Below are positions 26,013-34,205 of a stretch of 64,000 nt of DNA, piece after piece. Under the pieces are notes generated by a model. The model did no database searches and had not been told where the DNA came from. It saw only the letters and a program-made list of their open reading frames with translations. Made by a program: the position numbers and the translations under genes. The stretch lies in assembly GCA_009937525.1 (NCBI GenBank), contig JAACFE010000002.1, forward strand, positions 1 through 64,000. The letters run 5' to 3'. The first letter of the stretch is position 1; each line of letters starts with the position of its first letter. Source of the stretch: Gammaproteobacteria bacterium (GTDB lineage Bacteria; Pseudomonadota; Gammaproteobacteria; Steroidobacterales; Woeseiaceae).

Positions 26013-26699
26013 CTAGTTGTGTTGCCGCAATGCGCGTTTCGCCGCGCGTTGCACGATCCAGATGACTGCGGCGATGGCGACGATCGCGACGGCCGCGATC
26101 CAGTAGGTACCGCTTGCCGGGCGAACATCACCAGCGAGAATTGCGCCGAAATCATCCGCGAGGGTGCCAAGATATACGTAGAGGAGCACGGCGGGCAACA
26201 TGCCGAGCGCAGTTGCGCCCAGATAGGTCGTCGCCGTCACCCGGGTCAGGCCGAACGCGTAGTTCAGCAGATTGAAGGGCAAAACGATGGCGAAGCGGGC
26301 GAGAAATACGATGTAGAACGATTGTGCATCCACGGCTTCGTCGAGCGCCTGCAGTTTCAGACTCTCGCCCATGCGTTCCTCGACCCAGGAGCGACCCAGG
26401 ACTCTGCCCGCCAGGAATGCGCCATACGCGCCCGCGGTGATCCCCAGCAGGGCGAGCGGCAGCCCGGGCAACAGGCCGAACAGCAAGCCGCCCAGCATCA
26501 TCGAGATCCAGCCCGGGAACAGCGCTACGGTGGCAACCGTGACGGCCACGACGTATACAACCGGTACCGCGACCGGATACTGCTCGTTCAGCAGCGCGAG
26601 CCGTTGCAGCCACTCCGTGACGGGTAAGGTACGAAACAGGATCGCGAACCCCGCGATTCCCGCCAGCACCAGCAGGCGATTGATCGTCGCGCGCTTCAC
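26013..26699 (-). CDS. TVP38/TMEM64 (DedA-like) family membrane protein
   Basis: A 228-residue integral membrane protein with about six hydrophobic segments. The SNARE-associated/DedA-type signature appears as FPGWISMMLGGLLFGLLPG and ITAGAYGAFLAGRVLGR, then RFAIVLPFNLLNYAFGLT. Family members act as lipid scramblases or transporters at the inner membrane. The GTG start overlaps the stop of the sigma-54 regulator by four bases (GTGA), so it is translationally coupled to that regulator. Confidence 0.9.
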   Translation of the reverse strand: MKRATINRLLVLAGIAGFAILFRTLPVTEWLQRLALLNEQYPVAVPVVYVVAVTVATVALFPGWISMMLGGLLFGLLPGLPLALLGITAGAYGAFLAGRVLGRSWVEERMGESLKLQALDEAVDAQSFYIVFLARFAIVLPFNLLNYAFGLTRVTATTYLGATALGMLPAVLLYVYLGTLADDFGAILAGDVRPASGTYWIAAVAIVAIAAVIWIVQRAAKRALRQHN

Positions 26700-28507
26700 C
26701 GGCGACTTCGCCTGACCGGCTTCCTGATGCCGAGCGTTCGAATCCGGTCGGCGAGTGTCGTCGGCTTGATGCCCAGCAGGTCTGCAGCCCCTCCGGCACC
26801 CGATACCCGCCAGTTTGCCTGCTCCAGGGCGGCGATCGTGTTCTTCTTCTGGAGTTCCCGCATCTCCTGTTCGGTGAGAAACGCAGCCGCGCCCGATGCG
26901 TCGGACGCCGCATCGCTGCCGCTCGACGCCGCTTCGGGTAATGACGCTTCGAGGCGCAGCACGTTACCGCGCGACAGGATCACCGCCCGCTCGATGACGT
27001 TCTTGAGCTCCCGAACGTTGCCGGGCCAGTCGTAAGCTCGCAGCTTGTTGGCTTGCCCTCTCGCCAGCGTCATGGGTTCGCGGCCGAAATCCTTGCAGGT
27101 ATTGTCGAGAAAGTCCTGTGCGAGCTGAATAACATCGTCGCCCCTGTCCCGCAAGGGCGGCACGTCGATAGGAAACACGCTGAGCCTGTAGAACAGATCC
27201 TCGCGAAAGCGCCCTTCCACGATCTGCCGTTCGAGGTCCCTGTTCGTCGCCGCTATGACCCGGACGTCCACCGACCGGGTAAGGTCGTCGCCAACCCGCT
27301 CGAATTCGCTCTCCTGCAGCACTCGCAGGAGCTTGCCCTGCAGCTCCAGTGGAATCTCGCTGACTTCGTCGAGGAAGATGGTGCCGCTGTCGGCCAGCTG
27401 GAATCGGCCGATCCGGTCACGATGTGCACCAGTGAACGCGCCTTTCACGTGGCCGAAGAATTCGCTCTCGAAAAGCTCCTTGGGGATGGATGCGCAGTTG
27501 ACCTTGACCAGCGGTCCTTCCGAACGCGGGCTACGTGCATGGATGGCGTGCGCGACGAGTTCCTTGCCGACGCCCGATTCTCCCTGCAGCAGCACGGTTG
27601 CCGGCGTTTCCGCCACCGCCTCGACGCGCTTCAGCATCTGGCGCAGTGCCGGGCTCGTGCCGGCGATGCGGCCGAGGTTCATTGCGACACTGACTTCTTC
27701 GCGAAGGTAATCGCGCTCCTGTTCCAGTTCTTCGCGCAGCCGCGCATTCTCTGCGAGCGTGCGCCGCAGGCGCCGTTCCGCCCCCTTGCGCTCGGTGACG
27801 TCCTTCGAAGCCACCAGCATCTGATCGACATTGCCCCTGCCGTCGCGGTGCGCGATGGACGACATGACGATGTCGAGCACGCGCCCGTCCTTCGTCACCA
27901 TCTGGCGGTCTACGTTGGTGAATTCGCCGCGATTGATCGCCTCCTGCAGCCGGCCACCGGAGAAGCGGCGGCGGTCCGCTGCGCTGTAAAAGTCGGTGAC
28001 CGGCCGGCCGAGAACCTCGTCGCGCGTATAGCCCAGCTTCTGCAGCCAGTGATCCGTCACTGTCTGGATGTGCCCGTCGGCATCCAATGTGTGCAGCATC
28101 GCCGGAGTCGAGCGATACAGGTCCCGGTACCTGAACGCGGCGCGTGCCTGGTCCGTGACCTCGGCGTACATGGCGATCGTGCGCAGGAAACGACCCTCCG
28201 GGTCGTACTCGATGATCGCATCGCTGATGCAGTCGACGATTTCGCCGGACTTGGCCACGAAACTCAGGGGCTTGCCTTCCAGTTTCCCGGTGCGGCGCAG
28301 AGCCGGGCGGAATTCCTCTTCGATGCGCCGCGCGCTTTCCGCAGTAACGAAGTCGAGCGGCCGGCGGCCGATCATCTCCTCACGGGAAAAGCCGAGCCGC
28401 CGCTCGACCGCATCGTTCACGTCGAGGTAGCGGCCATCCTGGTCGATCGCGGTTGCCATCGCCGGCGCCTTGCGAAACAGCCACTCGTAATCGTCGTCTC
28501 TGCTCAT
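26696..28507 (-). CDS. PAS-domain sigma-54-dependent transcriptional activator
   Basis: A 603-residue NtrC-type activator. Two PAS domains occupy about residues 8-118 and 127-238, joined by a short coiled coil (240-272) to a AAA+ domain. Walker A is GESGVGKE (309-316), the sigma-54 contact loop GAFTGA is intact at 356-361, and Walker B is TIFLDEV (376-382). A Fis-type HTH forms the C-terminus (ANWRVSG..AADLLGIKPTTLADRI). There is no receiver domain, so a signal bound by PAS probably controls it. Three ACGA-N4-TCGT-like repeats and a sigma-54 promoter lie immediately upstream in the divergent direction. Confidence 0.95.
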   Translation of the reverse strand: MSRDDDYEWLFRKAPAMATAIDQDGRYLDVNDAVERRLGFSREEMIGRRPLDFVTAESARRIEEEFRPALRRTGKLEGKPLSFVAKSGEIVDCISDAIIEYDPEGRFLRTIAMYAEVTDQARAAFRYRDLYRSTPAMLHTLDADGHIQTVTDHWLQKLGYTRDEVLGRPVTDFYSAADRRRFSGGRLQEAINRGEFTNVDRQMVTKDGRVLDIVMSSIAHRDGRGNVDQMLVASKDVTERKGAERRLRRTLAENARLREELEQERDYLREEVSVAMNLGRIAGTSPALRQMLKRVEAVAETPATVLLQGESGVGKELVAHAIHARSPRSEGPLVKVNCASIPKELFESEFFGHVKGAFTGAHRDRIGRFQLADSGTIFLDEVSEIPLELQGKLLRVLQESEFERVGDDLTRSVDVRVIAATNRDLERQIVEGRFREDLFYRLSVFPIDVPPLRDRGDDVIQLAQDFLDNTCKDFGREPMTLARGQANKLRAYDWPGNVRELKNVIERAVILSRGNVLRLEASLPEAASSGSDAASDASGAAAFLTEQEMRELQKKNTIAALEQANWRVSGAGGAADLLGIKPTTLADRIRTLGIRKPVRRSRR

Positions 28508-28520
28508 CGACGCAGCTTAT

Positions 28521-28571
28521 ACGAAATTCCGTATTTGTTGTCACGATTTTTCGTTATTTACGATTTTTCGT
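28521..28571. promoter_or_regulatory. Three inverted-repeat sites, probable enhancer for the sigma-54 activator
   Basis: Sites at 28521-28532 (ACGAAATTCCGT), 28543-28554 (ACGATTTTTCGT) and 28560-28571 (ACGATTTTTCGT, extended to TTACGA/TCGTAA). The last two are identical. They lie 14 bases before the activator's ATG and about 50-100 bases upstream of the -24 element of the divergent promoter, the usual place for NtrC-type enhancer sites. Autoregulation of the activator is therefore also plausible. Confidence 0.65.
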
Positions 28572-28618
28572 AAATATAGTTTTTTTGCTAACTGGCTGTT
28601 TTTATTCATTTTCCAGAG

Positions 28619-28636
28619 TTGGCACGGCGTATGCAT
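28619..28636 (+). promoter_or_regulatory. Sigma-54 promoter (-24/-12)
   Basis: TTGGCACGGCGTATGCAT matches the consensus TGGCACG-N4-TTGCA with the invariant GG at 28621-28622 and GC at 28633-28634, exactly 12 bases apart. Transcription would begin near 28646 and read through the 30-codon gene at 28704. An AT-rich, bendable stretch lies between this promoter and the putative enhancer sites. Confidence 0.8.
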
Positions 28637-28703
28637 TAGGTATTAGCAATAGATACTGTCCGGCCCTCGAAGGGGACCCGGCCCGAATACAAGGAGTGAG
28701 GCT

Positions 28704-28796
28704 ATGAAGGACTACAAACAAGAGGGCCTGGCCCTCGCAGGCATGCTGATTGTGCTGCTCGGCGTCATGTTCGCGGCGGCAGCCACTGTTGCCTGA
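28704..28796 (+). CDS. 30-residue membrane peptide under sigma-54 control
   Basis: A 30-codon frame with a strong AAGGAG ribosome site at 28691-28696 and an ATG seven bases later. The peptide has a charged N-terminus (MKDYKQEG) followed by one hydrophobic helix of about 21 residues rich in Leu, Val, Met and Ala, ending right at the C-terminus. It is predicted to sit in the inner membrane with a short cytoplasmic tail. A canonical sigma-54 promoter lies about 70 bases upstream. No family recognised; small membrane peptides of this size often modulate a larger membrane complex, but the partner is unknown. Confidence 0.7.
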   Translation: MKDYKQEGLALAGMLIVLLGVMFAAAATVA

Positions 28797-29110
28797 GGCA
28801 TCAGCGGCAGGAAATCGCGGCGGCCGCTCTTGATATCGCAACGACTGGCCGCACATCGACTGGGATTGCGCAGGCATGCCCGCGCAGTCCCTGTGAACCC
28901 CCTGAGGTGGGTCGCGTCCGGGGCTCTCTCCCCCAATACCCCGGACTGCAAGCCGCCTCGAACAATGCCGGCGGGATCGCCGGCGATTGAGGACCAGGAA
29001 GGTCCGGCGGCACCCCCCTGCCGCTTATCCTGGGCGCCGGAGTCCGTTCCGTGTCGGACCGGCCCGCTTGATCGAACATCGGATTAAGCACTCCGGCGCC
29101 TTCTTTTTCT
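28797..29110 (+). ncRNA. Multi-hairpin structured RNA (3' UTR or small RNA)
   Basis: The 314 bases between the small peptide stop and the terminator carry no convincing frame but at least five non-overlapping hairpins: 28867-28886 (TGCGC/GCGCA), 28916-28946 (GTCCGGGG/CCCCGGAC), 28967-28984 (GCCGGC both arms), 28991-29005 (GGACC/GGTCC with AGGAA loop) and 29007-29024 (GCGGCA/TGCCGC with C6 loop), followed by the terminator stem. The AGGA-in-loop hairpin resembles sites bound by CsrA/RsmA. It would be cotranscribed from the sigma-54 promoter unless it has its own. RNA status is inferred. Confidence 0.45.
29033..29108 (+). terminator. Terminator with large structured loop
   Basis: An 11-bp perfect inverted repeat (29033-29043 with 29090-29100) is followed by TTCTTTTTCT. 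The 46-base loop can form an inner hairpin (29042-29059). The T-tract is only on the plus strand, so it ends the rightward transcript and not the convergent PGPGW gene. Confidence 0.65.
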
Positions 29111-29127
29111 ACCCGATATCGCAATGT

Positions 29128-29397
29128 TCAGCGCTCAACGCGGTCACGATGCCGTTCCGCCTGCTTCGCCTGATTCCTGGAGTTGTGGTTGCTGATACTC
29201 TCGCGCACCCTGCGCAGCCAGATCCTGGCCCAGGCGAATTCGACACCGAGTATGGCCAGCCCGATCGGTATGACAATCAGGCCCGGTCCCGGCGTGACGA
29301 GCATGATGATGCCCAGCAACAGTACGGTCGATCCGACCGTGAGGATGGCGATGCGGCGTGCGGTCTTGTAGGTAAGATGCGCGGTTTTCCGAATCAT
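29128..29397 (-). CDS. PGPGW-type transmembrane protein
   Basis: An 89-residue membrane protein with two hydrophobic segments, about 17-36 and 40-58. The segment MLVTPGPGLIVIPIGLAILG matches the PGPGW putative transmembrane family, whose function is unknown. A basic tail (NQAKQAERHRDR) follows. It is convergent with the structured RNA and ends 18 bases past its T-tract. ATG at 29397 is the only sensible start. Confidence 0.8.
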   Translation of the reverse strand: MIRKTAHLTYKTARRIAILTVGSTVLLLGIIMLVTPGPGLIVIPIGLAILGVEFAWARIWLRRVRESISNHNSRNQAKQAERHRDRVER

Positions 29398-29482
29398 GGT
29401 GTTTCCCGGGAATCAGACCCGTGTCGAGATTACCATTTATCCATTCCCTATAATCCGGGCGTTAGCGAGGGAGAATGACTGC

Positions 29483-29983
29483 ATGCTGATCCACGTCGCA
29501 TTGCTGACCGGCCTGTTCTTCGTCTTTACCGACGTCGACAGGCTGCGCGTGCACCCCGAGCCGGCTGTGGCCGTACTCACGCTACAGCAGGCCGGGCGCA
29601 GTCTCGTGCGCCTGTCGGACGTCGAGTTTCGGCTCAGCCTCTCGACGCACTGCGCAAAAGGTGGTCAGCCCGAATCGCTGTCGATCACGATCGCAGACAC
29701 ACACATGAATCTGCGCGCCGAAGAACTCCAGGCCGGGCGCAAGTTCGACGTCGCCATGCGCATACCGGCCAGGCAGATCGCGCCGCTGGCACTGCATGAA
29801 TTCTGTATCGATCCGGCGTCCGAAGGCGATTCGGTCCTGATCACTTCCGCGATGGCCCTGCAGGCCTCGCTTCGATGCTCACGGGGAGACGATCATTCGA
29901 TAGTGTTCGCTGCCCAACCCCTCGACATCCGTGTGGATTGCATCAGCGCCGCCGTCACGGCGGCGGAGCCAACTGCCGACTAG
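29483..29983 (+). CDS. Hypothetical protein with N-terminal hydrophobic segment
   Basis: A 166-residue protein preceded by a good GAGGGAGA ribosome site; the frame extends upstream to 29396 but this ATG is favoured. Residues 1-17 are hydrophobic and could be a weak signal or anchor. The rest looks like a small beta-rich domain with several cysteines (THCAKGG, EFCIDP, LRCSRG, VDCISA), which suggests disulfides in an exported protein. No family recognised. Its last four bases overlap the convergent dienelactone hydrolase gene. Confidence 0.6.
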   Translation: MLIHVALLTGLFFVFTDVDRLRVHPEPAVAVLTLQQAGRSLVRLSDVEFRLSLSTHCAKGGQPESLSITIADTHMNLRAEELQAGRKFDVAMRIPARQIAPLALHEFCIDPASEGDSVLITSAMALQASLRCSRGDDHSIVFAAQPLDIRVDCISAAVTAAEPTAD

Positions 29984-30888
29984 CCGGAGCCCGGGGCGAG
30001 ACGATCTCGCAGAAAATCCAGGGTCCTCTTCCACGCATCCTCTGCGTACTCGGCATTGAAATTATTGCCGCTGGGGTTGGCAAACGCGTGGCCCGCACCT
30101 TCATAGACCTGGATCTCGTAGTCCTTGTCGAGACGCTCCAGCGCCTCCTCGAAACGTCGGACGGACTCCAGTTTGATGCCGCGATCCTCGGACCCGAACA
30201 GACCCAGTATGGGAACGTCCAGCATACTCAGCCTGTCTTCGTCGTCGGTCACCTGTCCGTAATAAATAACGGCAGCATCGAGGTCCGTGGGAAACAACAT
30301 CGCGGTATTGAGCGACCAGCCACCGCCGAAACACCAGCCGAGCGAAGCGACGCGTGGAGCACCGGCGGTCTCGCTCACGAATGCATACGCCTGCTCGATG
30401 TTCGACGTAAGCGAATCGCGGTTCTCGACCGCCCGCAACATCAGCTCCCTCGCCTCCTCGGGCCTCGTCGCCGACACGCCCCCGAAAAGATCGACCGCCA
30501 GGACGATGTAGCCCTCGGCGGCAAGCCTTTCCGCCATTGCGCGAATATTATCGTTGAGCCCCCACCATTCGTGGATCATGATGACCGCCGGCAGCGGCTC
30601 GATCATGTCGGACGGGAATGCAAAATGTCCGTAAACGAGTTCGTTGTCGACTTCTGCGTAGGCGAGACGCTCGCCCGTGACCTCGCGCTGCGGCTCGACC
30701 TCGACCGCTTCGCTGGGCTCGGCCGTGTCTTCTGCATGCTCTCGCGCCATCGCCTCGACGTTTGCGACGGCAGCCGCTTGCTCTTCGTCAGCCTGGCTCG
30801 TATCCGTGCGGCCGCACGCGGCAACGAAGCATAGCGTGAAGATCTGGACAGCGAGCATTACGCTCCGCCCCGGTATGCGGTGACTCAT
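29980..30888 (-). CDS. Dienelactone hydrolase-family lipoprotein
   Basis: A 302-residue alpha/beta hydrolase with a lipobox at C25 (CFVAACG), so it is probably an envelope lipoprotein. The dienelactone hydrolase triad is visible: C186 (GWCFGGG), D235 (GSEDRG) and H267 (GAGHAF), plus the family segment IMIHEWWGLN. ATG at 30888 is chosen to start just before the signal peptide. Natural substrates of such exported members are generally unknown; ring-opening of lactones or ester hydrolysis is likely. A second family member occurs at 43.8 kb. Confidence 0.88.
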   Translation of the reverse strand: MSHRIPGRSVMLAVQIFTLCFVAACGRTDTSQADEEQAAAVANVEAMAREHAEDTAEPSEAVEVEPQREVTGERLAYAEVDNELVYGHFAFPSDMIEPLPAVIMIHEWWGLNDNIRAMAERLAAEGYIVLAVDLFGGVSATRPEEARELMLRAVENRDSLTSNIEQAYAFVSETAGAPRVASLGWCFGGGWSLNTAMLFPTDLDAAVIYYGQVTDDEDRLSMLDVPILGLFGSEDRGIKLESVRRFEEALERLDKDYEIQVYEGAGHAFANPSGNNFNAEYAEDAWKRTLDFLRDRLAPGSG

Positions 30889-30991
30889 AAAGCGATTCCG
30901 GATATTTTCGCCAAGTGTAATGGAAAACGGGTGCCTGTCGAAGGACGCACGCCGGAAATGCGTCCCCCATTCCATCCGGTGACCTCGGGCA

Positions 30992-31165
30992 TCAGGGTGA
31001 TGCGCTGTCTCCCCATTCGTCGTCGTCCTTCCATTCACGAAGCTTTCTCTTGTCGACCCGGCGCCATTGCTCCTCGCTCTTCTTCATGTTGCGCATTACT
31101 TTGGCAATCGCGTAGACGATAACGACGGCAGTGATAACGAATACGGGCCAGAAGCCTCCGTTCAT
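30992..31165 (-). CDS. Small single-pass membrane protein
   Basis: A 57-residue protein started at the ATG at 31165, which follows an AGGAG ribosome site. One N-terminal helix (WPVFVITAVVIVYAIAKV) is followed by a charged cytoplasmic tail rich in Lys, Arg, Glu and Asp (WRRVDKRKLREWKDDDEWGD). The longer frame to 31228 lacks a ribosome site. Function unknown; it lies upstream of the dienelactone hydrolase gene on the same strand. Confidence 0.65.
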   Translation of the reverse strand: MNGGFWPVFVITAVVIVYAIAKVMRNMKKSEEQWRRVDKRKLREWKDDDEWGDSASP

Positions 31166-31342
31166 CGGTGCACTCCTGTACGGGACGCGATGCAGCTTAG
31201 CATTGGTAATAAGAGTAGACTGCGCCAAACTTTACCGGGATCCGACTATGGATGACCTGTCTCGCCCGACGGACGTGGCAGAAATCAAGCAGCAGCGCGT
31301 CGTGCCGTCGGGTATCACGCCGGAATTCTGAGTCCGCGCAGC

Positions 31343-32158
31343 ATGGCCGAGCCGCCGCTCATCGATATCCGCAACGCCACGATCTGGCGCGGGACGACCC
31401 GCGTATTCGATAAGCTGACGCTCACGATCGCAAGCCACGAACGCGTTGCCATCCTCGGTCCGAACGGTTCCGGCAAGACAACGCTGCTGAAGACCATCAA
31501 CAGAGAGCTGTACCCGGTGCAGCAGGAGGACTCGCGGGTCCGCATCCTCGGCCGCGAGCGATGGAACGTATGGGAACTGCGACGGCACATCGGCATCGTG
31601 TCGCACGATCTGCAGCAACGTTATCGGCCCGCGACGACCGGACTCGAAGTCGTCGTCTCGGGATTCCTTTCGAGCATCGGCGTTCACGGAATCCTCGGCG
31701 ACCGGATCGACGAAAAGCAGTTCGCCGCTGCCCGTGACACGCTCGAGCAACTCGGCATTGCGGAACTCGCTGATACACCGCTGCATTCGATGTCCACCGG
31801 GCAGCAGCGGCGCTGCCTGCTGGGCCGGGCACTGGTGCACCGGCCCGATACGCTGATACTCGACGAGCCGACGTCCGGTCTCGATTTCGCGGCAAGCTTC
31901 GACTACCTGGCACGGATCAGGGCACTCGCGAGGGATGGGCGCAATATCATCATAGTGACGCACCACCTGAACGAGATTCCTCCCGAGGTCGGACGCGTCG
32001 TGGTGCTCGACAGGGGCAGGATCGCAGCGGACGGCCCGAAAACGTCCGTGCTCACGTCCGAACTGCTGAGCCGCGTCTACGGCACGCGGATCTCCGTTGC
32101 CGAAATCGACGGTTATTTTCTCGCCTACCCGGGTAAAGATCATTCGTCAAAAACGTGA
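31343..32158 (+). CDS. Orphan ABC transporter ATP-binding protein
   Basis: A 271-residue single nucleotide-binding domain. Walker A is GPNGSGKTT (39-47), the signature is MSTGQQRR and Walker B is TLILDEPTSGLDF, with the switch histidine in VTHHLNE. The Q-loop region reads IGIVSHDLQQRY. No permease gene lies nearby, and the overall pattern resembles the ModF/YlmA-like ATPases that occur without partners. Its transport or regulatory role is unknown. A 27-codon frame just upstream (31248-31331) is not considered real. Confidence 0.88.
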   Translation: MAEPPLIDIRNATIWRGTTRVFDKLTLTIASHERVAILGPNGSGKTTLLKTINRELYPVQQEDSRVRILGRERWNVWELRRHIGIVSHDLQQRYRPATTGLEVVVSGFLSSIGVHGILGDRIDEKQFAAARDTLEQLGIAELADTPLHSMSTGQQRRCLLGRALVHRPDTLILDEPTSGLDFAASFDYLARIRALARDGRNIIIVTHHLNEIPPEVGRVVVLDRGRIAADGPKTSVLTSELLSRVYGTRISVAEIDGYFLAYPGKDHSSKT

Positions 32159-32202
32159 CCCATTACGTTAACTTCCCTGTGAATTGGGCCTATTCTTGAC
32201 GC

Positions 32203-32910
32203 ATGCTCAGAGTCTTCCGATCGTTGCTGTCCGGCCTGCCGCTGATTGCGCTGCCCGCGGTTGCGGCGGAGACGGCCGTTGCAAGCGGGATAACGAGCGT
32301 GGGCCCCGCGGTGTTCATGTTCACGATCGGTGGCGCTCTCTTCCTGACGCTCATCTTTCGCAAGGCGGCGACCCAGCTCGCACATTACTTCGTTTCGCGT
32401 CTCGGCGAGTACCGGATACGGCGCGCCCTGGCGGCACGCAGCAAGGACGTGCTGCACGACTTCATGCTGCCAGGCGCCTACGGCGGCATCGCGAAGATCG
32501 ACCATGCCATCATGACCGCCGGCGGCATACTCTGCATCCAGACCAAGCATTACAACGGCGTAGTGTTCGGAGAAGCCGATGAACCGCAGTGGACCAACGT
32601 CGACGGAGTTACCCGGCGCCGCTTTCTGAATCCTCTGATACAAAACGAGGGCCGGACCCGGGCGCTGCAGAAGATCGTGCCCGAGGTGCCGGTCGCCAAC
32701 CTCGTAATATTCACCGGTTCCGTGGAATTTACCTCCGCGCCGCCCAAGAACGCCATTCGTGTCGGCCAGCTCGAAAGCTTTATCGCCAAGTTCGTTTTCG
32801 GCCCGAGCAAGGTCGAGGACTGGGACGCCGTCTGGATGACCGTCAAGTCCGCTGCACTGACAGACGAAGACACTCGCAAGGATCACGCGTCGCAGCTGAG
32901 CTTCACCTGA
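32203..32910 (+). CDS. Membrane-anchored NERD-domain protein
   Basis: A 235-residue protein. A signal or anchor helix (residues 1-25) is followed by a second hydrophobic segment near 35-52, then a nuclease-related (NERD) domain. The domain shows GEYRIRRAL..VLHDFMLP, KIDHAIMTAGGILCIQTKHY and GEADEPQWT, matching the conserved acidic/Gln-x-Lys core of the PD-(D/E)xK-like fold. NERD proteins are proposed nucleases, though rarely tested. Membrane anchoring suggests action on DNA at the envelope or a non-nuclease role. Confidence 0.85.
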   Translation: MLRVFRSLLSGLPLIALPAVAAETAVASGITSVGPAVFMFTIGGALFLTLIFRKAATQLAHYFVSRLGEYRIRRALAARSKDVLHDFMLPGAYGGIAKIDHAIMTAGGILCIQTKHYNGVVFGEADEPQWTNVDGVTRRRFLNPLIQNEGRTRALQKIVPEVPVANLVIFTGSVEFTSAPPKNAIRVGQLESFIAKFVFGPSKVEDWDAVWMTVKSAALTDEDTRKDHASQLSFT

Positions 32911-32982
32911 ACCGGCGCATCGCCCGCAAGGCCTGATGCTTTATACTCGGGCGCTTCTTTGTTGCCGCCGGACGCGTCGCCC

Positions 32983-34200
32983 ATGCACGAAACCGCAGCC
33001 CTGATTTCTTCGCCGATCGGCGTTTTGGCCATTCTTTGCGCCGTCGCCGGCTTCTTCTTCTATCTCGAGCGGGCGACGGGGGCGAAACTCTTCCAGTACG
33101 TTCCACCGCTGCTGTTCATCTACATTACGCCGGTCATCCTGAGCAACGTGAATATCGGCGGCGCATCGATCATCCCCAACAAGTCCGTCATTTACAGCGG
33201 TCTCAGCACATTCGCACTGCCGGCTTTCATCGTACTGATGCTGATCAAAGTCGATGTGCCGGCCGTCGTACGGATCATGGGCAAGGGCGTCCTCGTCATG
33301 TTGATGGGCACCGCCGGCGTCATGGTCGGCGGCGTCATTGCCTACATGATCGTGCATCGCTGGTTGTCGGAGGATGCCTGGACGGGATTCGGCGCACTGG
33401 CCGGCAGCTGGATAGGCGGTACCGCCAACATGGCGGCAACCAAGGAGATGCTCGGCACATCCAGCGAACTGTTCGGGCTCGCGGTGATCGCCGATAACGC
33501 CGTATACATCGTGTGGCTGCCGCTGTTGCTCATATCGCGCAACTATGCGGACCGTTTCAATGCCTGGGCGCGAGTGCCGGAAGAGCGGCTCATTGCAATG
33601 GAGGCGGCCGCCGAACTTCATGCGGAAGAGGAACACGCGCCGACGATGCCGGAGTACCTGTTCCTCGCGGCCGTCGTCATCGGTGTCACCTGGATGGGCA
33701 TTGCGCTCGCGCCCGGCATTTCGCAGTGGATCGGCACGAACGTCGAACCGCTCGCGCCCGTGTTCGGTGAGTCGACGACGCGCATCCTGCTGGTAACGAC
33801 GGTAGCATTGCTGCTGTCGGCGACCCCCGTATCACGCCTGCCGAATTCGACAGCCCTGGGTACGGCACTGGTCTACATCTTCGTCGCGGGAATCGGTGCG
33901 CGGGCCGAGATCGCCGGTCTCGCACAGGCGCCGGCATTCCTGCTCGGCGCATTCATCTGGATCTTCATCCATGGCGCGTTCTGCCTCGCCGGCGCATGGC
34001 TGTTCCGCGTCGACGTGCACAGCGTTGCCATCGCCTCGGCCGCCAATATCGGGGCCGCGGCATCCGCGCCGATCGTCGCGGCGCATCACAAGCCGAGCCT
34101 CGTGCCCGTCTCGGTACTGATGGCACTGCTCGGCTACGCCATGGGCAACTACCTCGCCCCCCTCACCGGCTACCTCGCCAAGTTCGCCGCCGGCCAATAG
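32983..34200 (+). CDS. DUF819 family integral membrane protein
   Basis: A 405-residue polytopic protein with about ten hydrophobic segments. Family-like stretches include FIYITPVILSNVNI, GALAGSWIGGTANMAA and, near the end, IASAANIGAAASAPIVAAHH. DUF819 proteins resemble sodium-dependent secondary transporters; the substrate is unknown. The ATG at 32983 is preferred over a TTG at 32959. The gene is followed 5 bases later by the promoter of the arsR-type operon. Confidence 0.85.
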   Translation: MHETAALISSPIGVLAILCAVAGFFFYLERATGAKLFQYVPPLLFIYITPVILSNVNIGGASIIPNKSVIYSGLSTFALPAFIVLMLIKVDVPAVVRIMGKGVLVMLMGTAGVMVGGVIAYMIVHRWLSEDAWTGFGALAGSWIGGTANMAATKEMLGTSSELFGLAVIADNAVYIVWLPLLLISRNYADRFNAWARVPEERLIAMEAAAELHAEEEHAPTMPEYLFLAAVVIGVTWMGIALAPGISQWIGTNVEPLAPVFGESTTRILLVTTVALLLSATPVSRLPNSTALGTALVYIFVAGIGARAEIAGLAQAPAFLLGAFIWIFIHGAFCLAGAWLFRVDVHSVAIASAANIGAAASAPIVAAHHKPSLVPVSVLMALLGYAMGNYLAPLTGYLAKFAAGQ

Positions 34201-34205
34201 GACGC

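Noticed and set aside
31248-31331. 27-codon ORF before the ABC ATPase gene
   Set aside because: No good ribosome site, no conservation evidence, and too short to judge.
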